DNA of 64,000 nt from Phaseolus vulgaris (GCF_000499845.2 NC_023751.2:7467835-7531834); one strand, 5' to 3'; positions 22,601-36,539 are shown, numbered from the stretch's first letter. Notes: generated by a model from the sequence alone, not told the origin. Numbers and translations: made by a program.

Positions 22601-25600
22601 CTTTCACTCACTAAATATTATCCATACACAGGTTATTTTGGATGTGGTCTATAATCATACTAATGAGGCTGATGATGCCAATCCTTACACTACCTCGTTT
22701 CGTGGCATAGATAATAAGGTAATTTCAATTTGCAAGTATTGTTTTGACAGATTGCGTTACTTGCATGTTGGAATACTTGAAGTAAAATTAACTCTTACAG
22801 TCCGATTTTAACTATCTTATGCATTAGTTAGTCCTATACACAGTCTACTTCAAAGATATTATTTTTAAGTTAACAATAATTGGTAATAATCCACAATAAC
22901 ATAAGTTATGTATATAGGTTAAACATAAAAAGAGGTATAAAAAGACAAGAAGTTTTGTTTTTAATCAGCAAAAAAAGAAGAAAAGAAGTAATTTAAAAGG
23001 AGATAGATTATTCAGTTTCCTAAGAAAATTTTCAGGTATAATGCCAATTTTCTCTCATTATATAATTCTATTCCTGGGGAGTTTCTCTCTCAAGTACTTT
23101 CTCTCTCAAGTACTTTTTTAGCTTTGAGGTCATCTATTCACCAACAAAATTGTTCTGTGATGTTAGTTATAGAATGTTAAAAAATGATTTGCTTTTTCTT
23201 TATGAAAACTTTCTTCATTTCTACAGGTTTATTACATGCTGGACAATAATGGGCAATTGCTGAACTTCTCTGGCTGTGGTAATTTTATATTTTGTTCTAA
23301 CCATTAAGATTCTATCCTTTTAGCTTTATTCATACAAATTGACAACCGCATACGCCTATTTTTAAGTTATACTATTGAATATATTTTGTTATTTTTTCTA
23401 TTTTAATTTGATCAGACTTGTCAATTTGACTCATGACCCTCCAATCAACTCCAACCCACTCTTAAAATAACCTCCTTTTTACTGACCCACCCAATAAGTG
23501 AGTGGAAAAAAGCCCCAACCTTCATATAAAGTGTTAGGTTCAGGGTTAAAGTGGGTTTAGTCCACTAGAGAGGTTACAACAAGGGAAATAGTAGACAACA
23601 TAATATTAATTTTCAATTGTTGACTCTAACTGTGTCTTTGAGACATTTCAACTTTGAATGTACACTGGAAATTGGACAAAATCCAGTCAAAATTTGGGAA
23701 AGCCACTACTTATGCTTGGAGCATGAGTAGTGATTTTCATTTGGATTTCTCAATTTTTAAGTAAATATTTTTTGGAACTCTTATTTTTAAAGAATATTAT
23801 TTAGTGGTCCACCACGGGTTGGCTCTTGCCCAAAGGGCTTGTGGCCATTTTGATCCTATGGGCTGTTTTGGCCCTGATCCACATGGATTAGGGCCAACCC
23901 CGGTTGACTGGACTCAATTGACATGTCTAAATTTGATATTGTATATGCATGTGTTGGCACTTGCTCTCCCTTAATGGGTAGAAAATCAGCCAACAATGAG
24001 TTTGAAGAACTGTTTTTGTGAACAGAATGGGCTACATTCATATGATATGGTGTAACAAAAAAGTACAATGGCCATTGATACGGTAGTATAACATAGACAA
24101 GCAGGAAACAAAAAATACCACATTATAGACAAATGGCTGTAATAGATAGCATGCAATGAATGCTATCCATGGACTGTCAAGCTGTCCCCAAATTTCCTAT
24201 GGCCACTTGCTAAGGTTCAGGTTTGGACCCATGGCTTTGAATAATTCAGGCATAAAACCATACAAATTGCACATTTTATACCAGGGAAAATTTGAAGCAA
24301 TTTGGTGCAAATTGCCGTTGAAGACTTCTCAAAGGGGGAAAAAAAAAGAAAGGCAAAAGAACTAATGCATTTCAAAGTAAATATTTTTTTAAAACAAGAG
24401 TATTTTCTTTGCTAATCCTAATACTCACATTTTTATTATGCTTACTTTAGAAAGTGGATTTAGGCTTAGCATAATCCTACAAAATTGATTTGTAAGAGGT
24501 TTGTACCTATTTATATACTATAATTTGGTCATATTTTTAGTTGATGTAGGATCTTAAATTCATGCCCTCATGCTGATTATTGGACATGTCAAGTGACTAG
24601 ATATTTATAGGTAGTCCGAAAGTAGACAGTATGATAAGCCTAACAAACCTCCCTAGGATAAATTTGTACTTTAATTTGACTAAATTTCTAGTTGATTTGA
24701 AATCTTCAGCACTTAATCTTACAAAAATAATATATTTTGAGAGCAAACTAACCTGAGGAACAAATGCTAAGAAAAATAAAATGAAGAGGACAGATCATAA
24801 ATACTCTTACAAAGTTGTGTAGATATGTAATAGTGATAGATTGTGCCTTCGGGTTAAGCCTAGGCTTATCTGTAAAGTGGTCTAGGCCCAATGTTTGGGC
24901 TGGGACTGGAGTCTGTTAATTTCAAAGCTAGGCATGTTGGGCTAAGCCCACTAAGCATGCAGGTTGTCGAACTCCAGAATCCACAGTTATCATGACAAGA
25001 AATCTACTGGAAAGGAACCACAATTTTAACCAAATTGGACTACTTTTGTTAATGCGCAGTGTGAGGGACGTACCTTCACTTTTACCTACACATGACCTTT
25101 TTGAAAATCAAGATACCTGAAGCTATGTAGTATTATTCCTTTATTAACTTTCAGTGGAACCTTAATTGTGCAACACCAGGGTACTCTTAAATTTTATGAA
25201 AACTTCCAAACTATTTCTTATTTTTCACATCATTCAGTAACAGATATATTATGTGGAGCTGTACCTTTTTATCTGAGGACATTTAATATGCAATACTTAC
25301 TTTCTGTGACTACTTTGAAAATTGAATAATCTTTTTTTTTATTTCTATTATCACTAACATAATTTTAGTATATTGATGTCAATATTAAAGTCTTCTCACT
25401 TCAATTGAATGTTTATCCTCAGGAAATACATTAAACTGTAACCATGCTGTGGTTACGGAGCTAATTCTTGACAGCCTAAGACACTGGTATGGACACCTTA
25501 TACAGTGTTATATTTTTAATTCTGAATTGTATGTCTTGATGACTTGATTTCTTTCAAGAAAATTGGAATTTGTTGAATTCCAGCTTCTCCATGTTTATTT

Positions 25601-28600
25601 GTATCACATTGAGTTAATACATCAGAATTTTAGCTTTTTGGTTTCTTAAACTGATGTTCATGAAGCTTCTTCATATTGTCAAGTTTTCTGTATCCGTTCT
25701 CCCCCTTCTGGTGATTCTTTCTTACTTGGCCATCAATAAAACTGGCTTGTTTGCATGAGGGTCTGGTAATGCATGACCATTGTTATTATTATTTTATAAA
25801 TGAAAGGAATCATCTTTTAGCATTGCAAATGCTAACATTTCCAAACTAACTTAAGTCATAATTTTCTTTTTAGTTTCTAATAAGCACTGTTGTGTTTTTT
25901 AATAATAATTTACTTTATTGTAGGGTCACTGAATATCACGTGGATGGATTTCGATTTGATCTTGCAAGTGTCCTGTGTCGTGGAATTGATGGCTCCCCCC
26001 TTAATGCCCCCCCAATTATTAGGGTAAATTATTAATATGCATAAGATATATTTAATGAATTCAGCTGTCATTTGGTATGGTGCTTATCAGTTAGTTTAGC
26101 CATTTGGGATCACAAATTATCTGAAAATTTTGCCAGACATGAGTTGGACATTCATGTCATACATAACAACACTTCAAAAATTCTAGACCATTTAGATTTT
26201 TGTTGCACTGTTTCTATTAGTGTCCATGACTTTTAGCTGGTAGTCTGGACTGAGGGAATTAGGCCATGCTTTTGGGGCCAATAGAACCAGACCTATATAT
26301 ATTGTGTCAAAATAACGCATCCAAACTAAAAACAATCAGCTTGTTTTTGACATACAGAGTTCATACAACTTTCAGTCGTCTAAATAAATAAATGAGTGTC
26401 CAAATTTTATCACAGGATGTTAATAACATTCCAATTAACTCATTATGGGGATGTGTGAGCAACTTAATGTAATATATGAAAATTTGCTTTACCTATTCAC
26501 TATCTTGTCCTGGGATTGGCTGGAGGCTTGCATACCATTAGTCATATAGATTGATAAGTAGTGGTGACATAAAGATAGACAAAGGGGTTAAGGTAGACTA
26601 AAGAGGAGTATTAAGTAAAACTATATAAAGTTGTGAAATGAATTGTTTGGCCAAATTGGCACACAGAAGGGCAAATTTGTCCCTATTTCAGAACAGAGAA
26701 AGGAATTGATTTGAAAAACACATGAGCTGAAAGCCTGAAATCAATAAAATGATTTAAAAAGAATACAATTGTGGCTTTTTGCTGAATAAAGGGAAAATAA
26801 ATTGGCTAAAAGAGCACAAATCCATGAAATTTAAGGCTAAGCTAATTAGATATTACAAGCGAAATAGAACTGACAAACTCAATAAAAAATTTAGAGCCAA
26901 TGAAAGCTTGAATTGGACTTCATTTGGTTTTTGATTAGTTTTGGTTGATTTTGCCTAACTTTATTAGTTTTAACCATACGTACAATTTATAGATTTGAAG
27001 ACTATAATTGAGTAGTAGTTTTGTTCCTCAACAAGAAAATTGAGAATTTATAAATTTTAATGGTCAACTAATTTTTGTTTACTTTTACAGGCAATTGCTA
27101 AAGATGCAGTCTTATCAAGATGTAAAATTATTGCAGAGCCTTGGGATTGTGGAGGTCTTTATCTTGTTGGGAGTTTTCCAAATTGGGATCGGTAATTTTT
27201 TTGTAATTAAATCATCCAATTGTAAGTAAATATTATTGTTTTATGAATAGTCTTTGCTATAGTCCTATACTTCCTGAAAGTTGAGGATCGTAGAGATTTT
27301 GACAGTGTATAGGTTACTAGTTTAATTCTTGATTTATATTGCTGATAAAAAAAAAAGTTTAATTCTTGATTTCAGTGTTTTGCTATCATGAGTCATTCAT
27401 TTGTTTTTTCTGCTTGCAACCTTCATCATCGGCAACTTTGGCAGTGATCATGTATGAGAGTGCACCACAAGTTGTATAACATAAAATCATCACTAAAGTT
27501 ACTTTGGTGATTCTAATTCTGCCATTGAATTCCTTGAGGTAGTTGAACATGATATTGTTTGTAGCTTATTAGCATGAAATGGTCACTCTATCTTCACGTG
27601 ATCTATATGTTTGTGCCAATATTATACATCCGAGTTGCATCAATATATTAATTTTGGTGCCGATAAGATTATTTCCAGGACATTATCTCTGCATAAGTAC
27701 TGTAAATTATTTCTTTTGTGGATAATTTAATCTATTGTTAAAAAAGAAAACATGTTCCCTTCATTATAGTTTATGTTTGATGCAGGTGGGCTGAATGGAA
27801 TGGGAAATATCGTGATGATGTACGGAAATTTATTAAGGTAATGCTAATAGTAAGAAGATACTTAATTTAAATAGATCCAGATTGTCTGACTTATCTTCAT
27901 TTATGGCTTATTTGATCTGTTCCTTCTTTGTTGTTTCCTTAAAAAAAACATGTCCTAGGGTGATTATGGTGTGAAGGGGAGCTTTGCTACTCGTGTTTCT
28001 GGGTCTTCTGATCTTTACAAAGTAAGCTACTTATAGATATTTATGTTTGTCAACTTTGTGGGTTTGTATCATGTGAAAGACCAACTCCTTAAGTTGTTAA
28101 GTAGAGAAACCTAGGAATGGCTTTAAGCTCTAACAACCATGAAATTTAACTTTCTCGGGGTAGAATCTTAGGTTAAATTACCATAAATTATTCTATGGGA
28201 TGGGCCAAAGACCCAAAATAAAGAAGATTATCGGTAATTTTTTTTATAGGATATAGTTAGAATTGTTAGAATAGTATTTTATAATATTTGGTATATATTT
28301 TAATTCCCTAAAGTTAGATGATGAGACTTGTAGGGTCATCATTTATCATCTGTCTACAAAGGGAATTCTCAACTTCAAACAAATTAAACTACATTGAATT
28401 TGAATTGCCTCAATTCAAATCTATTGAATTCTACTTGATTGGATATAGTATTCTAATTACCACCAAATACAAAAATTTATTTTTATATAAACATTATCTA
28501 ACAATTCAAAAATATCACTTGGTGATATTTTTCAACCAATGTTGGTCGAAGCTATGTTTGGAGAAAATATAACATTGGTTGTGTCAACTAAAAAAAAAAT

Positions 28601-31600
28601 TCTGAAAATATCGACCAAAAAATAACTTTGATGATAGACATAAAGTGAAAAACACCTAGATGACATTGGTCGATTTTGACTAAGAAAATTCTTATTAACA
28701 TTGATCGAGAAATAAGTTTGGTCAAAATCAGCAGAAAAATAATCCCAACAATGTAAAAAGAAAAACTCATGTCAATGTTGATGAAAAAACTCTTATTTAA
28801 CATAGTCTCGAAGATAAGAAAAGCTACAAGTTACATCGGCTGAAAAAGCAATCTTGTTGCTAGCAGCCGACAACATCTTGGTGAAGGTCAAACCAATGAC
28901 ATCCTGGCCGAGGTCAAGCTAATGAAAAAATATGAGGGGAAGAGAAATAAATGTGAGAAATAAGAGTTTATAAGGAATTTCAAATTCTTACTTTTTAGGT
29001 GGAATTTGAAATTTCATTATTTTAAGTAATCAAAATACTCTAATAAATCTTCAGAATTTCAATTTCTTTAATAATTCTTTATTCAAATAACATATTTTGT
29101 TATAAAATATTTCAAATTTTCCATAAAAATTAATTAGCCTCTAAAAATTCATCTTCCAAACACACTATTAGTTGCTAGTTTCGCTTAGGTTATATAAGTA
29201 TATTCCTCTTATCAATCATCAATGAAAAATATGAATTGACCAAAATGCGTATGCATGCCTTTTTTTTTTCTATATCTGTCCTACTCAGTTAGTGTATTGA
29301 AACAATGGTCTAAGATATGTTGTAGCTGATTTTTACCTTAATTTCATGAAATGTGCTATACTCTGCTATAAATAATTCTATGACAAGCTTCCTTCCTTCG
29401 TTTGTTTTTCTTACAGATGAACAAGCGAAGGCCATATCATAGTATTAACTTCGTTATTGCACATGATGGATTCACCTTGCGTGATCTTGTTTCATACAAT
29501 TTGAAGGTACCTCTTTATTCTTTTCTTCAATTTGTCATGATTCATCAAAACCTTGTATATTCCTTGATTCTTGGTTTTGTAGCACAATGAAGCGAATGGG
29601 GAAGGTGGAAATGATGGTACCAATGATAATTTTAGTTGGAATTGTGGTTTTGAAGGTAGTTTTCAAATTGCACTTCCTTGTCTACTAAAAACTATAATAT
29701 TTTAGTTGGAAATGTTGGTACAAATGTTTCTTTGTTGGGCCGAGATTGTAATATTTTCCTTTTGCTGAACTTTTAGTTAATTGTATTTGTTTGACAGGGG
29801 AAACTGATGATGCTAGTATAAGAGCTTTGCGATCAAGGCAAATGAAAAACTTTCACTTGGCACTAATGATATCTCAGGTACATATTTGAAGGGCAAATTT
29901 TGCATTTTAACCTATTTTTTTTATATATATACATGCAGTTTAGATAGTTACGTATATCTTCTTGAATAATTTTCCTTTTTTTTAAAGAAAACTTGAAGAC
30001 ACAAATATATGATTTTCATTTATTTTGCATTATGTTATCACTGAACGAGAATGATGATTTAAAATTTTGTAATGAACGGCCAGGGTACACCAATGATGCT
30101 AATGGGAGATGAATATGGTCATACTCGCAATGGAAATAACAATAGTTATGGACATGATACCACCATAAATAATTTTTTGTGGGATCAGGCAAGTTTATAA
30201 CATCTCTCTAGACCAATTAAGAAACTGTTTCTTAACGCAATATCTTTCTGCTCAATAGTTGGATGCCCAGAAGAGTGATCACTTCAGGTTTTTCTCGAAG
30301 GTGATAAAGTACAGGCATGCACATGAAGTATTCAGTCATGAAAGTTTTCTCGGCAAGGTAAAATATCTTTTGCTTCATTATGCTGCTGCACATGCTTTAT
30401 TTTTAATACAGTAAACATTGATGCAGGCAGTTCTATTAAAAAGACATGCACTTTCATTATGCTGATGCAACAACTATTTTTGCAGAATGACATAACATGG
30501 CATGAAGACAATTGGGATAACCATGACAGCAAATTTCTTGCATTCACGTAAGAATATATACATTCTTCAATTAAATGAGATAGAAAAGTCCTAGTGCTTC
30601 TTTGTAACATTTTAATCAGTGAAAGTCCATTGTTCGCTATCAGAGTTAACTGAGACTGACTTAACAGCGCGTGCTTTCCCTTTTGTTTGTGCATGTGCAT
30701 GCAGGCTTCATGACAGGAGTGGGGCAGATATCTATTTGGCATTTAATGCTCACGAATACTTTGTCAAAGTTCTGCTGCCCACACCTCCAGAAATGAGGAA
30801 GTGGTTCCGTGTGGTAAGATTTTCCATTCTTGGGGCATATCCGGAAATACATTATTTTCGCCTGCTTACATAATTACAATGCGTAGAGGAATATTTATAG
30901 CAAGCTTATCTCTTGCCCAAATTGTCGGTACCTTTTACTAGAGAAAGAAGTAAATTACCCTTCCCCCATCAGAATGTGCAGAGACTATAATGACGGCTTA
31001 CTGATTGCTAGCATGATGACTTTTTTATTATTAAAAGTTACAAATGGGTTAAACATATTTTTTATCCCTATAAAGATGGAATAGTCCGATTTTAGTCCTT
31101 CATTTTAAAGAGGTTGACTTTTTATCCTCTATTCTCAAAATTGTGATTATTCAGTTTTTAGTAATAAAAAACTCACAAAAGATTCTCAAAATTGTGAACT
31201 ATGAATTTTTATAATTTAGAAAAACTAAGATTCTTAAAATGAAAAGAGAAGAGAACAATGTTCCAACAAGTAGAACATGGACATTGTTGGAGAACAATTT
31301 TAAGATTCAAAATACATTAACTCAAAGACTAAGTCACCACCACATGATGTCATGTCCATACCCACAAAAGACTTCTCCTTCACACCAAGCTACGCACCAA
31401 CCTGCAGCATAATTTTGAACTAGTTGACAACCAATAGTAGTTATACAACTAGTTGACGACCAGTTACTTAAGTATGTGTGAAAACATCATTAATTGACTA
31501 AGATGTTACTATTATTATATTAATATAAGAGTTATCAATTGGATGTATATGGAAAGGAATTGTCAAAACATCATTTCTCAGATCTATGGTATTAGAGACA

Positions 31601-33059
31601 GCTGTTCAATTTTGGGTTGGGTGGACAAATGTTAGAAGTTGTATTGTGACGAAAACATGCCCAATCAAATACTGGATGCAGAACATGAGGGTCCAAGGTC
31701 TAGGCTAAAAAGGGACAGGAACATACCCAAGGATTGGGTTTGGTATATTCATGATTAGATAATTTCGTGATGAACATTTGTCAAAGGATGGAAATAATTC
31801 TGTTGGGGAATGTCATTTTGTAGGGCAGTTAAAATCTTAGAATGGGTTAAAATGATGTCCGCACTTGGCAAGGTAAGAAAACAAATCACACGACAGTCCT
31901 CATTTTCTCCCTATTTGCTTGATGAGGGTGCTTTTGTTGAGAAGAGTTACTTATAGGCTTATTAAGGTATAGACTAAATATTGATAGGTAAGTGAAGTCA
32001 TCAAAGAAGAAAGAGTTATTACCTTGTCAGTGTCGATAAAGAGAAAGTTGTCTTAAACAATTTTTAAAGGGATGAAAATGTTAGGAGTCTCACATCATGG
32101 AAGAGATGTTGAAGTTAGATCTAGAGGTTCTTCCACCTAAACTAATATTTTGGATTGAACTCTTCTTTTATACTGAAGTCTTAACAACAGAGGAATAGAC
32201 CCTGGACCAAGACAACCAAACAAAAGTCCAAACCTAAGGATTTCTTCAGGAAAATATTTATCCAAAGTAAGAGTATAAGAAAATCCTATCGTACTTTTAG
32301 AATGTTCAAAATTTTGAATGCGTCAGCTTTGGAAGAGGCTTTAGCTTCATGGTATTTAATGAAATTGTGGTTTCTCATTATTGCCGATTTGAAGTGTAAT
32401 TTTATAGGTTTTGATTTAATATCCATTTATAAGAAATCAGAATGGCAAGTGCCGAAAATCTGTGACGCTTAGTCACTTCTGGATATGATCAATAAGAATT
32501 CAACAAGATTATACCCATTAATAGTTGAGGAGCAACCTTGGCTCCCAGGGAAGAAGACAAAGGTGTGGGCACCATTTGTGAGTAAGGGTCTAGCCTAGCC
32601 AAAGAGTAGCGTCACATCCAAACTCCAAAGGTATACCTTGGATATCAAACAAAGAAAGAAACAAATTACAAGATTAATTATTCTAAAAAGGCAAGCATCA
32701 CCCTCCCCCAAAAAAACACACCCACTCCGTCTATGGTTTTGACTTGATCGAAAGAATACATCTGTCAAATGGTTTTTTTTTCTCTCTCACAGCATGGTGT
32801 GATTGGATTCTATGGTTGCTATTTTGTATTTCTTCTGAAGAGCAATAAGTTTATTTGTTGCATCGGTCCACTTTTAAATGTTATTCGATATGAAATGTTC
32901 CTTATAATTTTTTGTATTTAATTTGAATTATGGACGCATGTGCAGGGGGACACTAATCTCAAATCACCGGAGGACTTTGTTCTAGATGGTGTTCATAGCA
33001 TAGGAAACACGTATAATATAGCTCCATACTCCTCCATTCTTCTTGAGGCGAAGTATTGA
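16660..33059 (+). CDS. ISA3: Isoamylase-type starch debranching enzyme, chloroplastic (23 exons)
   Basis: It hydrolyses alpha-1,6 branch points of glucans in plastids; the ISA3 class acts mainly in starch breakdown. Exons: 16660-16790, 16896-16962, 17744-17901, 18902-18995, 20747-20983, 21227-21331, 21934-22038, 22350-22484, 22632-22718, 23227-23278, 25423-25486, 25924-26023, 27091-27191, 27786-27837, 27959-28021, 29417-29506, 29583-29655, 29798-29877, 30084-30188, 30259-30357, 30486-30547, 30705-30813, 32946-33059. All phases agree and give 760 aa, close to known ISA3 proteins (about 760). A Ser/Arg-rich transit-like N-terminus is followed by a CBM48 start ([18 protein letters not shown]) and a GH13 core: DVVYNH 348-353, nucleophile D424 in GFRFDLAS, acid/base E461 in IIAEPWD, H533-D534 in IAHDGFTL. 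The catalytic set is complete. The intron after exon 19 is GC-AG. Exons 1-2 are the least certain because they are poorly conserved. Confidence 0.96.
20046..20640. repeat. 292 bp tandem duplication in isoamylase intron 4
   Basis: Two consecutive copies (about 20046-20338 and 20339-20640) share blocks such as TATTTGCTATTAATTG and AGAGTTGCACACTTGTACTGG. They differ by scattered substitutions and a short indel. The unit contains TGTTAGATAT and ends in an AATAATAAA-type sequence, so it could be a pair of short LTRs or a local duplication. Confidence 0.9.
23279..25422. other. Isoamylase intron 10 (2.1 kb)
   Basis: No second gene was seen. Around 23820-23900 and 24840-24970 there are GC-richer words such as GGGCTAAGCCCACTAAGC, which could be remnants of a small transposon. 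Boundaries were not found. Confidence 0.45.
28530..28900. repeat. Dispersed TTGGTCGA-type repeats in intron 15
   Basis: The motif ACATTGGTCGA and variants recur about every 30-60 bp, on both strands (near 28537, 28572, 28608, 28662, 28699, 28769, 28832). This spacing is typical of subterminal repeats of CACTA or MULE elements. No ends were identified. Confidence 0.45.
30814..32945. other. Isoamylase intron 22 (2.1 kb)
   Basis: Near 31047-31145 the sequence (GGGTTAAACATATTTTTTATC, then TAGTCCTTCATTTTAAA) resembles short dispersed elements common in legume DNA. No coding sequence was seen. Confidence 0.4.
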
Positions 33060-33330
33060 CGTATGCATTAAAAGGAATAGGGGAAAAGCACTAGAAGTAA
33101 TGATTGCTTTTTTTTTTTCAGCACTAAAAGACGTGTAGGCATAATGGTAACATTTTAAATCTTATCATTTCCAGAATGGAGAAAGGCATGGAGTTAGGTT
33201 ACGAGTTACATGAGCTCGGTCTTACGAATTTGGATAATCATCACTGCTTTTATGTGACACTTATACTTTAAATTTGATTTCAACGTAATAATGTCATCGT
33301 CTATATTGTTTTTGTTGTAAATTTCGTTTG

Positions 33331-33336
33331 AATAAA
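33331..33336 (+). terminator. Possible poly(A) signal of the isoamylase gene
   Basis: AATAAA lies 272 nt after the stop codon, the first clear copy downstream. Confidence 0.45.
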
Positions 33337-33339
33337 ATA

Positions 33340-34580
33340 AATGTCCTTTTTTTTAGAGTTGGAATCAATGACAATCGTCTAACTTAATAACTCTTTCCAT
33401 CGTTAAATTATATTTATGAAAAAGAAAAATCTTATCAAGAAATTAAAGAAATAAAACTAATAAGAATATTTTAAAAAAATGTATATAATTTAGGATAAAT
33501 TTGATATTACTAACTGAATTATTCAATCTTCTTAATCCTATAAATTAGTTAATCTATTTTTTAAGAAGGATAGAAGGAATACTATTATATTCTTTTAATT
33601 TTATCAATTATAGGTATGATGGATTACAGAATTAGCCCTTCAAGAATATGAGAAAAATGAATTTTGCCAATCATATTATTATATTAGTTTTTTATATTAA
33701 TAAAAATGAGCCTGAAATTTTGGGAATCATATTATCTGTTAAATAGTAAATAATAGTTGTACATGAAAATTAGTTTTGCTAAATATTGGTCAGTAGATTT
33801 TAATAGTCTAAAACTTATCATTTTCTAAAAAATAGGCATTTATTACATTAAAAATATAAATTTAATGCTTCTTTTCTCTAAAAGTTTATTAACGTTAGAT
33901 GGATAAATTTTCTTCTTAAAAATTGATCTTAACATTTTAAAAGTGGGGTGTTCTAATTGATAATATAATTATATTTTTTTCTCTTTGGTTGTCTTTATGT
34001 ATTCAATTGATTATTAAAGTTTAGATGGGTAAAAATAATCTTGGAAAATAATGGTAACATTTTCTTTAAAGAGTAAAAGTTTAAAAGTTGGGTATTGTAA
34101 TTTATAATTAACTATATTTTATTTTCATTAGTTGTCTTGCCGTACTCAATAAATTTTTTTTTCCAAAGTTTAATTCTATAACTTTTTTTATAATTATAAT
34201 AATATAAAATGAGTGTGCGTTACGTTGTTAGTATCGGACTAGAAGTTGGGAAGCAAATCAATTAAAATGTTAATATAAAAAATTAGTTTCTTATAAATAT
34301 TGTATTGTTGTATTACTAATATTTTTTCTTTAAATCCTCTCCCTCTCTCTCTCTCTTTATTTTAAGTAATGGAGTTAGTTAGTGAAAGTAGCAAATAACA
34401 ATAACAGTAGTAATAGATTTATTACAGAAAAACAGCAATTAATTTAATTAAAGATAAAACTTTATTTTACAATAAAATAAATATAATATGAGAAAAAGAT
34501 TCGGCAACCCAACTTCGAAGTCACTTGTCCCGTTTTAGCGTTAGAAAAAAAAAATGGAAACGTAGATTTACAAAACCGTA
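33340..34580. other. AT-rich intergenic region
   Basis: No gene was seen. A (CT)n tract lies at about 34337-34357. Confidence 0.55.
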
Positions 34581-34691
34581 GTGAGGAGTATTCTGGAAAT
34601 TCACAGAAATTCGACCGTTGGAAAAATTCAAAAAACGTCATCAAGACACCCTTTTTATATACAACTATTCGTTTCAGAATCTGAATCCAAA

Positions 34692-34719
34692 CTTTCTCTC
34701 TCACTCTCTCTCTCTCTGC
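34692..34719 (+). promoter_or_regulatory. Pyrimidine-rich (TC)n leader tract
   Basis: TTTCTCTCTCACTCTCTCTC-type sequence ends about 10 nt before the ATG of the next gene. CT-rich leaders and Y-patches are common in plant 5' ends. Confidence 0.5.
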
Positions 34720-34728
34720 AACGCTCCA

Positions 34729-35355
34729 ATGGCCAACGACAACGAAGAACAACAACAGAGCACAACGAGATCATCGATCATGGAGTGGAAGCACATGCAC
34801 CCACTTCAGCAAATCGCCGAAACACCCACCCACAAGCTCCTCCTGAAGCAGTGGCTGAAAGAAGAGGAACTCATCAATACCCGCATAGCCCTGAAGGAGA
34901 CTCAAATAGATTCGACGCGCAAAGAGATCACCACACTCTACATCTTCTTCTTCCTCTTCCACTCCACTACCCTCATGCTCCTCTTCAACTCTTCACAATC
35001 ATCACCATCTCCTTCCTGTAGCAGATCATGGGTCCCTTCACTGTGCTCTCTGCTATTTTCGCTTGGCATCATATGGGCCTTCCGGTACAAGAGCGATGTG
35101 GAGGCTCACATGGAGAAGATGCTGCTGCGGGAGAAAGAGGACAAAGGGTTGCTGGGGAAGTGCGTGGAGGAGTTGAAGAAGAAAGGGTTGGAGTTTGATT
35201 TGTTGAAGGAGGTGGATGCTTTGAGGAGAGCCAAGAGTTTGAGGGTGGAGACCAAAGATGTTAGGAAATGGTCATCAAGGGACATTGTTTCCTTTTTCTT
35301 TTTCTCCATGGCTTGCTTCTCTCTTGCTCTCACAAGGGTCATTTTGTGCGGTTAG
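34729..35355 (+). CDS. Membrane protein of unknown function, intronless, 208 aa
   Basis: I do not recognise a named family. Start: the ATG in CCAATGGCC at 34729 follows a (TC)n leader; the frame is open upstream to 34618, but that part reads like leader sequence. The N-terminal 65 residues are hydrophilic (Gln-rich, then MEWKHMHPLQQIAETPTHK). Three hydrophobic segments follow: about 67-87 (TLYIFFFLFHSTTLMLLF), 101-119 (WVPSLCSLLFSLGIIWAF) and 185-206 at the C-terminus. Between the second and third lies a charged, probably coiled-coil stretch (122-172, rich in Lys/Glu/Leu). No signal peptide and no catalytic motif were seen. Similar small plant-specific membrane proteins exist without known function. 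Confidence 0.85.
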   Translation: MANDNEEQQQSTTRSSIMEWKHMHPLQQIAETPTHKLLLKQWLKEEELINTRIALKETQIDSTRKEITTLYIFFFLFHSTTLMLLFNSSQSSPSPSCSRSWVPSLCSLLFSLGIIWAFRYKSDVEAHMEKMLLREKEDKGLLGKCVEELKKKGLEFDLLKEVDALRRAKSLRVETKDVRKWSSRDIVSFFFFSMACFSLALTRVILCG

Positions 35356-35507
35356 GAATTGGGACTAGTACACATTTATGGTTTTGGTCTTGGTTAAGAT
35401 TTTTGGTGTGTGTCAATTATCATTACCATTATTGCAAGGGGGCAGGTGCAGAATGTACTGTTCTGCTTTTAATTGTGTAATTTGGGAATACCATATTCAA
35501 CTTGTGG

Positions 35508-35513
35508 AATAAA
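35508..35513 (+). terminator. Possible poly(A) signal
   Basis: AATAAA lies about 150 nt after the stop of the membrane protein gene. Confidence 0.5.
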
Positions 35514-35519
35514 GTTATA

Positions 35520-36535
35520 GTTTACTTTCAATTTGAGCATGATTGCTAGGGATGGAAGGTGAAATGTGATGCAAATGCTGTTTTTGATTCACAGCAAATT
35601 ATACAAATGAATTTGAGATTTTTATGTTAGCCAATCATCGCAAGCTGCAGAATGTGCTATTACTGTTACAGATATGTGTGTGTTTCGATTTAGAAATGGA
35701 TTTGGAAAGATTTAGGTTAGCGTAACCTCAAGTATTTAGCCTAGGCTGTTATTTTTTTCTTTCAGTGTTAGCTGATTGATAAAGATATCATTGAATTTGT
35801 TTGGATCAAGTAGCACAAAGATGCTGTCAAATCGATGCTCCATACAGAGCCATTGCTTTGAAGAACCTGCTATTTGAGTAGCTTATTTGAAAATAGTTCT
35901 GATAAAACTCTGTTTGAGAGAAAGAAAGGAAAAAAACAAGGTAAATTCTGAGTTGTTTGATTTAAGGTGAATGGAAAAATAATAGAGATAATAAAGAAGA
36001 TAACTTCTCCCCACCCTTACTCTTGCTCTTGCCGAGATAAAAAAAAGATTGAAAAGAGTGAAAAAAAAAAGATACTAAATAAAGAAATAATTTGTGAAGT
36101 TGAGCCCCAGGCAAAACTCCGGAGAAGAACAGTGGTTGTCTTTAAAAAAATAACTTCCTGATGTTGAATTTGTGGTAGTTGATGAACATTTGTTTATGCC
36201 AGAGAACTTCAATATCTAACCATATAATATAAGCATATGTAACCAAACTTTTTCATAAACTGTTCTACCATGAATCAGTTTGATGTAATTACATTAAGGT
36301 AATTCTGATTTAAAGAAATGAAAATTGAGCAGGAAGTGTGACCAACAGCATGAAGTAATATCAATTAGCATTTCATCACAATCATTAATAGTTCAAGATC
36401 CACCACAATAAAACAAGTTTCATATATTGACAACTTTTTAATATAAAGGTAATTTTTATCAGACAAAAAAAGGAGGAAAATTGCAACCACTGAGCAGAGA
36501 AAATATATCCTCCACAATGGGCCTACTAGCTGGAA
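35520..36535. other. Intergenic region
   Basis: No gene or repeat unit was recognised. Confidence 0.5.
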
Positions 36536-36539
36536 TTTG

